From assembly GCF_910592395.1 (NCBI RefSeq), contig NC_088318.1:15128349-15192348 (forward strand): a stretch of DNA of 64,000 nt. Direction: 5' to 3'. Under the pieces are notes generated by a model. That model had not been told where the DNA came from and ran no database searches. It saw only the letters and a program-made list of their open reading frames with translations. Below are positions 1 through 14,000 of the stretch, piece after piece. The position numbers and the translations under genes are program-made. The DNA comes from Lineus longissimus (lineage: Eukaryota > Nemertea > Pilidiophora > Heteronemertea > Lineidae). Position 1 is the first letter of the stretch. Each line of letters begins with the position of its first letter.

Positions 1-911
1 CCAACATGAAGAGATCAGTGTCCGACAAAAGCTACTTTTGACGAGCAGAAACTAAAAACATGAACAAATCAGTTCCTGACTAAATAGACCTGAAGAGATG
101 AAAAATTATCGGCAAAAGACCTACACGTAGGCCCTAACGTAGCTGGATGTCTGTTTACCGTTGTCCTCATCGCGACAGGGACAGGCATACACACATGCGT
201 TTATGCGTATATACATACATACACATATAGTATATATATGATCAATCCAGGCGGATCGTCAAGGACCATCGTTTACTCAGAACATTGTCTGCAAAGAAGG
301 CCTCTAAAATAACAATCAGGTTACATTGCCATTGGCCACAAATTTTATTTGGTCATCTTTTCCCACTCTTCAAACAAGTACTTCTCCACGGGTCCATTTC
401 TAGTATTTATATAGATATGGTTACTTCAATTTTCCCCAGATACGCGGCCAATCTACATATAAGACAGATGTTGAGGGGTTATATTTTCTGGCGGGGTGTA
501 CATTTTGCCCCACGCTATTTTCCTATCTCACGATATCTGATTTGCACAACTTCATCTTATACCGATGCCCATAAAATGGCATCAGCAAGCTTATATACAG
601 TTGGTTATGGTATACACATGGTATTCGCAGGGGTCTGGGGATCGATCCCTCTCGGGTACAATGTAAAGAGTTTTGTTCAAATAGTGAGTCGAAACCAAGC
701 GAGCCGCAGTTTTTGCTCATTTATCCTCCCGTTAGAAAATATTTGGGCGAGTTTCAATGTAGGATGAAGTAATGTTTCAGTAACGTTTTAGGGCCGAAAT
801 GCAACTTCGAGCGTCAAAGGGAATCTTAGATTCCTTCCCCAGAAAATAAACAAACGCTGAAAGGGGGACAAAATAGCGAAAACAAAAAAGGGTTAGTTCA
901 TGTTTTCTTAC
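1..911. other. Window edge, no exon recognised
   Basis: The multidomain gene to the right must continue leftward on the minus strand, because its last visible exon ends in phase 1 inside a VWD domain. I searched 1-911 on the minus strand for the expected end of that domain (a CGNF-like motif followed by C8 cysteines) and found nothing convincing. The stretch is therefore probably intron. A 160-codon open frame on the plus strand (285-767) has no recognisable domain and no splice context. Confidence 0.5.
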
Positions 912-2041
912 GTCCGTCCCATTCTGCCTTGAATCCTTTACTATGTGATTCAATCACAATTTTTTGCTGACCAACTTTCTTGTAAAGCAAATCCCCATCG
1001 AGGAACTGTTTGTCTGAATTATTGATAGTTAACGAGCCGGCAGTAATAGGCCTGTCTCTGCTAAGTACGATTTTGAGACCATCCACGAGCATTTCGACAC
1101 TCTTGGTACATGTCACTCCAGTGGTTCCACATTGTTCATTTTTGGCATATATCTGTAAAGAAAGACGATCAATTATGAAAGTACCTGCGCTGACGACCTT
1201 GAATGAGTGCCAAGTCAATGCAAAAGTAATCTATTCTGCAAATATCACCTGCAAATTGGAAAATTTTCACACGATCGCCAGCACTCAAAAAGAAGAAATG
1301 TCTCCGGATAACACCAAGGCGGTGTAATTTATTTAAGTGCTTCCGTTTGATTCTAGACGGCAAGAATGACATGTCTTTGAAGACCCCTATTGAAATGTCA
1401 TTGATTCTAACTGACTTTTGGAAAGACTGTGAAACACTCAAAGAGTTAATGTCAATTCTGAACGCAATCATGCCCCCACCGACCCCCTACTACGCAAGGG
1501 TCATCGATGGTCAGTGTCGAAATCTGAGCGAGGAGTTGTTTTTTAACCATCGAAATTAATCTACGATATATCTCATGTACGGTGTACCTTGGGTAAAGCC
1601 TATCAGAAATGCTTGATGATAAACCGAACATTATTGAAGAATTAATGGCAGATGTTGGCTTTTTATCAAGCGTCAACACATGTACAGTAACCCGAACAGC
1701 CAAATTACGAGGGAAAACAACGTCTTCTCAGACAGGACAAAGTTCGCGTGCAGTGGAAAAATTTGAACCTTTTACATGGTTCACCATTGCCCCTCAAGCC
1801 AAAGCCTAGACAGTGGAATAACTTAGATGATGACTGTCCTACGTATTACACCAAACACATCCCCTACTTGGTATTTACCTTGACATTATGAAGTTTTAAA
1901 TCCAAGAGGAGATATTTGCATGTTCCTTGGATAGAAAATGCCTTCCCGTCAAATGATCTGTAATGCGGGTCTCCGATGGCATGGCAAGTTTTGTAACAGT
2001 CGATGTCTCTGATCTTTTGAACGACTCCATTTATGCATTTC
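912..2041 (-). other. Exons 20-21: start of VWD domain 3
   Basis: Exon 1879-2041 contains the canonical CHAIGDPHYRSFDG followed by FSIQGTCKYLLL. Exon 912-1152 continues with NEQCG, VTCTKSVEM and EAEWDG-like strands (KAEWDG). The domain is cut at the donor at 911 (phase 1) and must continue outside the window. Confidence 0.85.
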
Positions 2042-5000
2042 CTGCAATAAATATAGACTTATAAACTTATCTACGACTTAGTTATGTTAGTAAAACGAAG
2101 AAGAAGGTTGGAACTCTGCTGAGGACCGACCGATCTCTGAGAGACAACCTTGTATTCACTTCAGGCCGAAAAACTACAACGTAGCTGATCACTTAGCAAT
2201 GGTCGCCAATGACGAGGCTTGGAGATTGAGGACATCGAGGTATAACAGTGGAAAGTGTTCCCCTGGAAAAAGGTCCTGTCATTTTGTTAAATGATTGTTC
2301 AGGGATGTATTAGTGACGTATGCCTCTAAAACAAAAGGAAACCGATTATTATCTGTTATGAGAATTTTGCAAACATTAAGGGCTGGATGAAACTAATGCT
2401 GAAAACCCCCATAAATATTACGGAAGAAATACTCACAACTCCGCGCAACCACCCATATTGAACTCTGAGTTAGGTGGCATCATGAATGGTTTATAGCAAG
2501 GACATTTATTCACTTCCACACAGGAAAATTTATTCCCCTGGAAACAAAAAAAGAAATATACATGGAAAGCCAGTTTTCAAATGGCGTTGGCATGAACCCG
2601 TACGACGAGTAATCGTCAGTCAACTGCAAATTTGCGGCAGATTGCAGTCCCCAGATCTTGTACACCACCATCAAGTTTATGCTACGCTGGGCTGGGCTTA
2701 TTAATGCCAAGTCATGTCAAGAGCATTCAAAAACGAATGTTCCGTTTCCTCGGAAAGTTTCTTTAAAAAAACAATTTCCGTGTTAAATCCATGAAAGAAA
2801 ACCGCCATGTTTTTCAAAACATTTATTTGTGGGTTTTTTCTTCACCCCAATAGTCTATACAGGTCGAAAACCCATAGAAGATTCGTCTAAAAGATTCTTT
2901 TTTGTTAAGATAATATTATTGCTTTCCTGCACATGTGTGTATGTATCATTATATACATATTCTTGTCAGATTCTTTGTTATTACATTACATGTAATTTCA
3001 TTTTAGCCGACTCAGCCGTGACTTTAAGCCTATTCATTGGAAAACATTTGTCACTTGTAAAATTTATGCCGGATGTAGCATTTACTTACATCTGACGTAT
3101 AGGCACGGTACTTTCCCTGGGGGCATACGCATAGTGGTCTGTTGGCTGTCTCCGTGGACATAGCGAAATCTTGTCCACACTTCATCTGCGTGGGGATTTG
3201 TTGTGGATTCTTAAAATGAACTTTGCCCGTTGGGCATGTGACGTTCTCCGTGCATTTTTTATCATCTTTCTTAGTGCACGTCAACAGAGCATTTTCACAC
3301 ACACTAGATAAATAGAGTCATAGGTGTTAGGGAAAAGAATCATAAATCAATGTTAGTTGGCGGAACCATTGCAGAACCCGATACGTTTCCGCCCCAATTT
3401 ATTGTTGCAATTCGCAAAATTAATGTCTATAATCGCGATTGCAGTTACCAGTATTTGCGAAATACCCGAAAATTTAGCCCTTTTCAGTCGCCAGTATCTT
3501 TTTTGCCACACCCGAATCAACCGAGGAAGATTTTTCTTGCACTTGTAGCTGCTCTCTAACACATTTTCAAAGAAAGGTTTCTAACAACAGATTTGCAAAG
3601 GCTCTATTGCTCTTACCATTTAAGACAAGTCAATGAGATTACATCCCCAGGTTGCAGGACACCTTTCTCTTGGTATGGGTTCTTGCACTTGCATTTACTT
3701 CTTTCAATGCAAACTCGGCCTCTATTTCCGTCTGAATCTGTTGCCGTGAGTAGACCTTTTGGGCATCGACAACCGGGAACGCATTCATATCGGTTACATT
3801 TGACTCGGGCTTGAACATCAGCACAAGCTGAGTGACAGTTTTCGGAACACTCGACGTATTCCTTGTTGACACAGTTAAATATGGATCCTAAAATGTTAAA
3901 AGAATTTTAGCAAGCTTAGCTGAAAACATTCATCATAAATTAAATTGGCATCTTAGTGTGTGTTTTTTTTTGCCAGAAATATCTAGTTGGCTCGGACTTC
4001 TGTTATTTTCAATATCAGTATATTCGTGTTTTTATCTGACGAATTATTTGAATTTATCACATCGAAATCAAAATGCAAAGTCGCAAATTCAACCCACGGC
4101 ATTCCGACTCCTGCAGAATCCAGTCAACGGTCACTCCCTCTGAGCTGCATTTTCGTCCAGCAATGCTGTAGGCGGCGCACATGGTCTTTAATGAATCCTC
4201 CTCCTTATTTCCACACATCTCCGAAACGCACATTGTGTAGTACGATTGCAGGTCAACCTGATCTTTCAAGCATTTGCCAAATGGACCACTGGGGTCCAGA
4301 ATACGACTGCATTTTTTCATGATCTCCTCCCTGCGAGCCTGGAACAAAATATTTGTTGATATAATTTCATCAATTTAAAGGGTAAAGTCCATTTTGATAG
4401 AGATTCAAATCTTTAGTATATCACCAAGGAAAGATAACGGGGCTAAAGGCATGTTGTATAAATTGACATCTTAGTGTGTGTGTTTTTGTACCAGGTAGCT
4501 TACCCAAATTGATGAAGAATTTTAAAACAATCAAATTAAATGAACTTACATCATTTGATGCGCATGGACCCTCTTGTGGAACCCAGTTGAGGTTAGAACA
4601 AAGCTTCTGATTTTCTCCGGAGTTCATATGAGCATGCGACTCCACAAATTTTTCTTTGTTGACAGTAAATCCGGCTGAAGTAGCATATATGTTACCGATT
4701 TCGTCAATCGTGCTGCAAAGTCCCATCATCTGTAATAAAAAAATTAGCAATGAAGTTAAAATTTCGGTTTTTTAAAAACTTTAAAAACCCTCTGGTACAT
4801 GAGAGTTAACGTCCATTACGATTCTATTCAAATACAATTATTAAGTTCCGACTCCAATATCCCAAAGAAGACAACGCTCTTTTTTGGTTATTTCCTTATT
4901 AAGAGGCTTTCCATTTTTGCTTCAAATTTCTCCCAAATTACATCTTAACGTCTAAGATGAACCTCAGTGTATGGCCACGTCTAATACTCGCCAAACCAAA

Positions 5001-8000
5001 ATTAATTTTTTGCCAGGTAGTTCACTTGGGATCGTAAGGGTTACAATAACAAAAATCTTCGGCAGTGAGAGTTTATGTTTCGGGAAGGAGGGTGGTGGGG
5101 GGGGGGGGGGTGTGTATGTCATTCATGCACTCCTTTATCAGCACTGCGTACCTTGTTAAGTAAATAGGGTTTAGCCCTGACGTAGAAGGTCCTAAAGTCG
5201 CCGTTATATTCGAGAGTGACGGTACGCAAGACTTCTATGACGTAGTACAGATTTGTTGGCTTTCGAATTGTGAAGACATCGTCCTTGTGAGGAAGAGTGG
5301 TAATCACCTTTCCGTTTTCTACGATGAGCTGAAAGTTGGATGGTCATGAGTTAAAAATCGGTTCGGGACTCGTCTTTAATTTCCAACTTAGAATCACCCA
5401 GAAAGTATTAAAGATTTTGCGAATCCCCGATACAATCACGTAGTTTCCTTCAAAAGCATCAATTTTGCTTGGAGAAAAAAGCACTCTTTTCGCTAATGCA
5501 GTCATTTTAATACGATTGGCAACTTGTGTTTTCTAACGATATTTTCTACACAATAATTTCGAAAGGAAACATTTTATAAGAAGGTTATTCCACTAAGCGT
5601 ATTATTCTACACCTTGTGACAATGATAGTGCAATGTACATGGACTATACTATTATGTTATTCTTTGCGAATTCAGCGCTTTGACAGCAATCGGATGTTTG
5701 CAAGTTTTCTCAAACAGACAATGCTCGAAGTAGTTTCGAAGTCAAAACCAATTTGGTTAAAGTGGAAGGTAAAAAACGATACTCACCAAGGCTTCACCAC
5801 TGCCTCCCGTTGGTGTAACAGACATGGTCAGATTGTCGCCAACTATGATTTTAATCGAAATGAGGCATTTACCGCTTTCACAATCCTTTCGCTGCGATGT
5901 GATAACAATGTTTGCTTTTGCGTCTTGAACATGATCTGGCCTTGGCTGAGGAGAGAGATGGTTCAACGGTAAAGTTTTGGTTTTATCTGGCCTATCACAA
6001 CTGAATATAGAGCGTTTGCATATGGAAATCGCCATGTCGCACATTCAATCTTCATGAACTTATGATCAAAGAGTTTCGGTGCGACAAAAAGTGGTGTACC
6101 ACCGTTTTCGTCCATTTCTATTGTAATCGTTGATTAAGGCTCTTGGTTTTAAAAACCTTTGGCGATATCTCTAAATTGAACTGTAAGTGAGTAGTTAATA
6201 TGCGCTTTGGTGATATTTTCCCCACTTTTTTCAAGGGGGTGGTTTATTTTAACGCACCTCTTGTAAATATTGAATACTCTGCTTTTGAATAAAAATATAT
6301 CGACTATGAATAGTTATTTAACCTGTTTTCCGAAGGACTTACCGCCAAAACTTCCATAGGACATGACCCGACGTCGATGTGGTACAGATCACCAATGAAT
6401 GGAATGATTGCGTTGCCGAAAACAGTACAGCGCTGCGTGCACAAAGTGTTTGGACATATCCATCTTGTTCCACGTGTTGCAGTTTCGGCGCACTCACTGT
6501 TGACAGAAGAAAAGTCATGTTTATACACTGTTCTAAAGGCCTATACCTACATACACGATTGTCAGTGACAGGCATAAGACAAAAAATATTTCTAGGGTTA
6601 AGCATTATCAGTGCATCATGGTTTTTTTTCAAAACATCTTTGCTGTGGTCCAATGGGTCAAATTAGGATCCCGTGGATAGGCTGTGTTATGTTGTTTTTT
6701 TAAATTTCGCTCACACCTAATTGGTATGTTAGGTGATTGAAAAAAAATCTGAACATTTCACTAGACATGTCAAGTAAATATCTGCACAGAACGGAAATGT
6801 CAAAATTCATTGTACTGTGCCGGAAAATGTACAAAAAACCCGGTTCATTTCATACTAAAACTTTATTTCGTAACAATTGTAAAATTTATCATTAACTGCC
6901 AAACTCCAAAGAATTACAATTAGCTGCGCCTAATAGTTTTCGCTTGCAGTATATATGCGTATAAGTAGTCGTAGATTTCCTCGTACTCTTATTGGACAAC
7001 TTACCACTCTCGGCAGCCCTGATAGACACGGTCACCCCTTACGTATTCTTTGCCTTTGAATATACAAGGACATTCCTTGGGTTCAATACACTTAGACTTG
7101 TACATCAACGTTCCTGTCGGACAGACACAATCTGGGTGTGTCTTTTTGCATTCCTCTGCTGGCATTTTTACCTGACCACAGAACATTAGGTCGCAGGTGC
7201 TTGCAGCTTCCTTGAACACCAAGCCATTAGGGCATGTTTTGGCTGGAAGAGTAAATGTTTCACTAATAGTTATACACCTACATGTATGTCACGCAAAACT
7301 GAACAATGCATGTGTCTATTGAAGTTATAGCAGGATCCATTATGTTATAGTATGATGCATCATGCTTTAACGTCAATATATATAGACAGACGTAAACTTA
7401 GTATGTGATGTCCGGTTTTCAGTGCCTCTGTAGCAAAAGTGATAGAAACTCGATAACCAACCCTTTTACATTTAACTCCTATATGGACACTCATAATGAT
7501 TACATGATAAACATGAAAGGTCACTGTCATACTCACGGCAGAACTTTTGGGACCGCCATTCGCCAACCATACCCACTTCAGCGCACAACCTGGACAGACA
7601 GGCGGCCAAGTCACACACAGCCTCGTCCAAATCTTCAGCAGTTGTACCTGGGGTGTTTGCAAGCTGACAGTGAGCGTTGACACAATCGTCGAACCAGCTA
7701 TTCACGTTTTCCTGGAATTATGTGTACAATGTTTTTTATTTAAGGAACTGATACCGAACTGGAGGTATTGGTTGTTTCACCTAAACCGCTCGGGTGGAGC
7801 TAAAATGGAGACCAATATTTTAGCTCCACCTGAGCAATATAATATTTGGTCCAGCCTAGCCTCCTGGCATTAGTCCTCTTTCAAGTGTTGCATATTCTGA
7901 CCAAGCTGATTTTCATCGTCATTTCATGTGAGTTGTCATAAAGTGTTCAAAACTTACATATTTGTCTCCACAAAAAGCGAATTTTGTCTTGAAAGGGGAA

Positions 8001-11000
8001 CATCTTTCGGTGGCCGCAATCTTGTCTGCTTCATTTTTGCAGGCCACGGTGCTGCCACCATCCGGGCACACAACTGATGATTCCTTGTAGTAGAGGAAGA
8101 ACTCGGGCAAGGTCGCGCCCTGCCCAGCAGTTTCGAAATCGTCTGAAAAAGATATATGACAGATACTTAAGCGTTTGTATCGAGGACCTATACAATTGCT
8201 GCGTTCGAGGAAATCGTTTCGCGTCTAATTTAAAACACGTTAAAGGAAAATCAGTGGTGATGCTGCCTTCATAATTATATTTCAACGCCAGGAAATGACA
8301 ATGTTCTCCTTTTTGACTGAAGAGTTTCAAGCTGATATCAGGACAGCAAGTCCGTTTTCCAACCTGTCTTACTTTCTCGAACAATATGTTTTCTGCTCTT
8401 TTTGTGTTTATTATATGTTTTCTTCCAACTAGAGGAGAAATGGTGGCCGTCATTTGGTGTTTTAACTGTATCGACGCCGATGTCTTTACGTACCACCAAT
8501 AAAAACTAAGTATGTTTTATGTAAATTGCCACCCCCCCCCCCCCCCCCCGCTCCTATGCCAGAGAAGTTTTCGACAAGAAACAAAGCCATTGCTTGACCA
8601 TCTTATGGCTAGAACTTACTTAATGGATCCTCATCGAAGTTACCACAGATGCCCTCGACTTTAGTTTTTTCCACGGCAGCTTTCGTCATTGTGATAAAGA
8701 CATTGTGACCCCTACTGTCCCATTTGAGAGACACTATGCCTCCTGCGGCGTCTAGGTAGTTGTCCCCTGCCTTATTTCGACGGATTTTGTCTGCTGTAGC
8801 AACTGTAAAAAAACATCCCATTGTTATAGTGAAATAATGACGAACACGCATGATACAAATAACTTATATCTGGCAAAAAAGCGACTCTTATTCAGTGTAT
8901 TTTCTACAAACCGTACATATTTCGATGTGCATTGAAGTTCGCCAATATCCTACTTCCGCAAAAACCAGACATGACGAAATCATGATTGATTTTTAAGCCT
9001 TTTAGCAGTTGTCAATGTTTGACCGCGTCGCATCAAATACTGCGTTGGGTTGTAAATCTGAAATTTTGTATGATATTCCGGACAGTTGTGCAAGTAAATG
9101 GTGAAATGTAAATTGGTAGTTGACCACGGAAATTTTTTAATAATCGGACAAATCGGGGAGACGTTGATATTTCCACTCTTTTCAGCCAACTTGCAGAAAA
9201 ATCTCAAAAAGCCCCCTACTGCCAAATTAGCAAAAATCACAATAAATTTTTTCATCTAATAATTTCTTTGTATCTAAAGACTTGCCACGCCGAATATATT
9301 TTCAATACCTCTCCAAATATGCACTTGACAGTTAAAAACATACTCGCGTCTAATTGATAGTTCTGGATCTACAACCCATGAATATTCAATGTTGGTCTTG
9401 TCTCAAAACACTTTGTAATCTGCCTTGACATTTTCGCGAAAGGTTTTTGTTTCACAGTCGACTAAAAGGTGCCAAGTTGCTCGAAAATCCCACACGGGAG
9501 ATACTTTGCCAGGGCATAACATCCTAATCCAGTTGAAAAACCCGATCAACTGACAGTTTTTGACAAAACTAAGATCAAAATGAAATGGTGGTTTCACTCC
9601 CTTCGTCCGACTCCCCCCCCCCCATGCTTTTAGTTTTTGTGTCATTATATTGAGATTGTCCCGCAGCACTAAATACTTACGACTTTCGGGTGGGAAGACC
9701 TCATCGTTTTCCAAGTTTGTTTCGAACTTCTTTAAGGAGACATCGTCTTTGTAGGTAACCTTCATTCCGCTAATTACGAACAAGCCGCTATAGGTTTTTA
9801 CGTAGATGATCTGAAAGACGCACAATGGAATTACTACCTAACGGCGTAGGTGTACAGTTCCTACCAAATTATACAAAATGAATTCTCTGCTACCGCTTAC
9901 AACATTTTGGCAATAAATTGCCATATTGCACGGCGGCCACATATTCCAGTGTCTACAGTACATACATGTACATATGTACATACCTTTTTACAAGAACTGG
10001 CCGTCCAGCATGTTGTGAACTCGATCTTAACGTACATCTGGGACTGCCGATCTTTCACCATGGTAAAGATACACCTTGCTTTGTAGGCAACCCTGAGTCC
10101 ATCAAAGGTTCGGAAGTTGTTAATGCCATATGAAACACATGTGGCAAAATTGTAATTCTCATTCTTCGCTGTGGTCATGTCTTAAAAACGAAAGAAACAT
10201 CGATGAAAATTGTGTTATTGCCATTTTTAAAACTTGAATAACAATCTGCATCCGTACAAACTCTGCATTTTAACATGTATATAGGCTTGTCTCTCCGTAG
10301 CACACCTCAGCATGATGAAAACATAACGAAGAGAATTCCTTTAAAGGGCGTACACAAGGCAATGGGTATTTGCTCGTTTGAAAAATCTCTTCTAGTTCAT
10401 TTTAAAATTTTTAAAGAAAAATCTTAACTTAAATGTACTAACATGTCTTATCGCCAATCTTCGCTGCACCGCATGGCTTGCAGCTGCTGGCATCGGAACC
10501 CTCTGCAAGACCCCAACTTCCAGCTTTACCCCTACAGCATTCGTCCTTCGTGGTGAGGCCTTCATAACCATCCTTCCTCTCGCCATCGCAGTCTTCACGC
10601 TGATAGCAGTACTTCGACTGGCTATCGACGGCTGTAAAAATAACTTGTGGTGTTACCAGTCAAGCAAGGTTTGCCGATGACCAGTTATCGCCTCGCTCAC
10701 CACGGCGTGGCAAATCGGGGAGTTTCATCGATGGCTCGATCTCGATCTGGCGACACGTGACCAAATGTATATGCAGCATTTCACACATGTAAAAAATGCC
10801 GAACTGGTAACTTGTTGCCTCACAAATTGCATTCGCATTCAATTATTTGTCAGAAAATCGTGGGAGTTGAGACAGGATGAGTGATGTTGTTTAATGAGCC
10901 TGTTTGCTATATTGTCCAATCTGAAAGCTGATCAGACCTAGTGCCATAGGCCGGGTATGTTTATTAGTGGCGCGAACCTTGTACAATCTTTAAGTCCATC

Positions 11001-14000
11001 ATTGTCCATGATAATAAAAAACAGTAGAGCCAGTAATCAGGAATGTGCTTTATTATCAAACGTACCTGAAATTTCATCCTCACAAGTTCTTCCGACGTAT
11101 TTATCTGGACAAGAGCACTGACCAGGCTTGAGGCAAAGGCCGCCGTTTTTGCATGTATCTTTGCAAACAGCTGGCAGAATAGGAGAAAAATTTATTTTAC
11201 ATATACCCTACGCATGGAAATGTTGCCCGGTTACATAGAGAGAGAAAATCCTGCTTTTATGTTATACGGAACGTCGATAGTATTACATGTGTGTAAAGCA
11301 TATAATTTCGCCTAAAAACAACATAATGTTTGTGTGTCTCTTAAGCTATCAAGTAGTGCGACATTTTATAGAGGTTCCTTCAGGAGTTGTTAGACCTATT
11401 GGTTCTACGATCATGTACATGCTATACTTGATAAATCAACACCATCACAGATAACTGCAAGGCATAAAGGCATATTACAAGTAAACCAAGAAGGATTCCG
11501 GCGGCGGGATGCCACTGACATTTTTGATTTTTCGGTAATCTATAGTGTAAATTTCATTCATTTATTCATTCAGACTAGCGCGGTTGCAGATTGAACTTTA
11601 TAGTCTATAGCAGCAAATAACATTGTGTGGCGCGTTACACAATCACGAGAGGTAGTGGTAACGCATACTCCAAGGTATATAAGGCGCCAATAGATATTTT
11701 ACCCAACACCATCAGGAAAGCCAGACAAATAAGTTCCGATATACGCTGTCACATCAACACCTCATTTTGTGATCGGAATTTTTATAACTTTCTTCTGAGG
11801 CCGTCTGTGTACATCCGGTTTGATTTAGATGTCTTTTGAAGAATTAACTCTCAAGAATGAGTCCGCAAGAGCTAATAAAATAGTACATGTACGCGGACGC
11901 AGGCTGTAATGCACGAAAGGCCAGAAGGCTCATTTCGAGATTCGAAATTCGATATTCTATTTTCAAAACTCGACTTCGAAATTCAAAACGTGACTTCGAA
12001 ATTCAAAACTCGACTTCGAAATTCAATTGATATGATTGGCCAGCCAATTAGTTCTTGTTTTGTAAGACGGTTTGTCATTGGTCAATTTCAAGTTTTTAAT
12101 TTCGAAGTCGAGTTTTGAATTTCTCGAAGTCAAGTTTTGAATCTCGAAGTCGAGTTTTGAATTTAGAATCTCGAAATGAGCCTTCTGGGCTTTCGTAGTA
12201 ATGCCCTTAAAATACTACCAACTAAACATTGATGAAAATATCTCCTTATTCGAATTGTCAATTAATTCAAGGTCGGTCTACATTACGTACCTTCCTTGCA
12301 GTCTTTGCCTTCCCAACCAGGGCAGCATTTTTTGTCCATGGTTCTGCATAAAAAAGTTTCAGAGAGAAGTGACACTTTTTATTTTTGAAAAGTCAATGAA
12401 ACCAAAATTAATGGTACGAATAAAGGACCAAAGAGGCTCGAACTGCACTATTGGTATAAAGGTTTTGGAGCTTTTCAAAAGACTCAAAAGGGGTTTTCAG
12501 CCAACACCAATATAATAATTTTGAGATTGAGGTTCTTATATAGCGCTTTTCGGGGTTTCCCTGCTCAAAGCCCTTTTTGGGATACGATATTATTAACCCG
12601 GTCTCCAGAAATCGATCAGGGGTTTCAAGGAGCAACCAGAAGGCGCTCACTTGAACTGGACTAGTCGGGGAACCAAGCATTTACTCGGCCGGGAGTCAAA
12701 CCAACGACCTCTTGATCATGAGGCCGACTCTCCTCCACTGCGCTACCGCTGCCCCTACATGCACCACTAAGAGGTTTTTTGGTAAAATAAAAAGCCTCTC
12801 TGAAGGTTTACCTTTATTTCTACGAGCGTAAAGCGAGTCTATACTTTTAGCTATGATGTAGAACCGGTTTGATGAATAATCCTAAAAGCGTTAGAGCCAA
12901 GTACATGTATAACGCACATCAGGAATTTATCTCGTCAAAATCAACGACAAAATTAAAGCTGTCTGGGGGGGTTGACAGATCTCAAAAGGTTCGGTTGTTA
13001 AATTACAGACATTCAACGGATCAGTGCTTACACTATAAAGCGTTAATGGGTCTCAGATATTTACATGAAGTTCGTGTCTTCATGTAGTATAATTCCGTTA
13101 GTTTATCACTTCAACAATACTTACACGTAGGTGCAATCTTGTGGACCTGTCTTGGTTAGCCTCTCCTGCGATGTAAACTTGCTCTTCAATGTTTCACCGT
13201 TGCTCAATCTTCGCAGCATGGTTGTGTCATCACATTGATCGAGAAATGTGGAGTTGGCTTTCTCCACTGGGCATATTTTCTTTTCCGATCTGGTAAAAAT
13301 GAGTTTTGAAAAATAATGAAATGGCCAGGGCCATTGTGCTCACCTCATGTGGAGAAAAGATGGATAAGGAGCATGGTATTGTGTCATGTAGTGTTAGGTT
13401 TGATGTAGGTCCAAGCAATTACAATTTTCCCAAAATGGCCAATTTACAGTACATTCGACCGCTGTGACCTTGAAAAGTAGGTCAAATCAAAAAAGACCCG
13501 GGTGACACATTGAATGGTTGTTAGAATTAGATGTACCTATGATATAAAATTGGTGCCAATCGGGCAAGTAATTAAGGTATAATAGCATTTTGAAGAATTT
13601 AGGATTTGGCCCCCTCCCTGGAGGCCAAACGGCAAATCAGATCGCACAAAACTTCGGTACCTGAGATCACCTGACCAAGGGGTACATGTGTACTTAATTT
13701 GTGATCAATAGTCATTGCAGTTAAGAAACGTGCCATAGTTACGGCCTGACGGCCAATTTACGCCATTTGACCTCTGTGACCTTGACAAGAAGGTCAAATT
13801 AAAAACCTGTGTGACATATACTGTATGGTGGTTAGATGTACCCATGATATCAAATTGTTGGCAATCGGGCAAGAAGTTAAGGAATAATCACATTTTTAAG
13901 GTTTTTGGATTTTGCCCCCTGGTGGTCAAGTGGTGAATCATATTGGACCAAACTTCGGTCCCTGAGATCACCTGACTAAGGGGTAAATGTGTACCAAATT

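Noticed and set aside
285-767. 160-codon plus-strand open frame at the left edge
   Set aside because: No domain or paired splice signals were seen, and the translation looks random. It lies in the presumed intron of a minus-strand gene.
1169-1471. Minus-strand 100-codon frame between exons 20 and 21 of the multidomain gene
   Set aside because: Exons 20 and 21 join in phase 0 without it, and the VWD pattern continues directly from one to the other.
8530-8550. Poly-C/poly-G tracts (also near 5095, 9616, 17806, 18128, 29360)
   Set aside because: They are ordinary homopolymer tracts without a repeating structure or gene context; they may also be places of assembly error.
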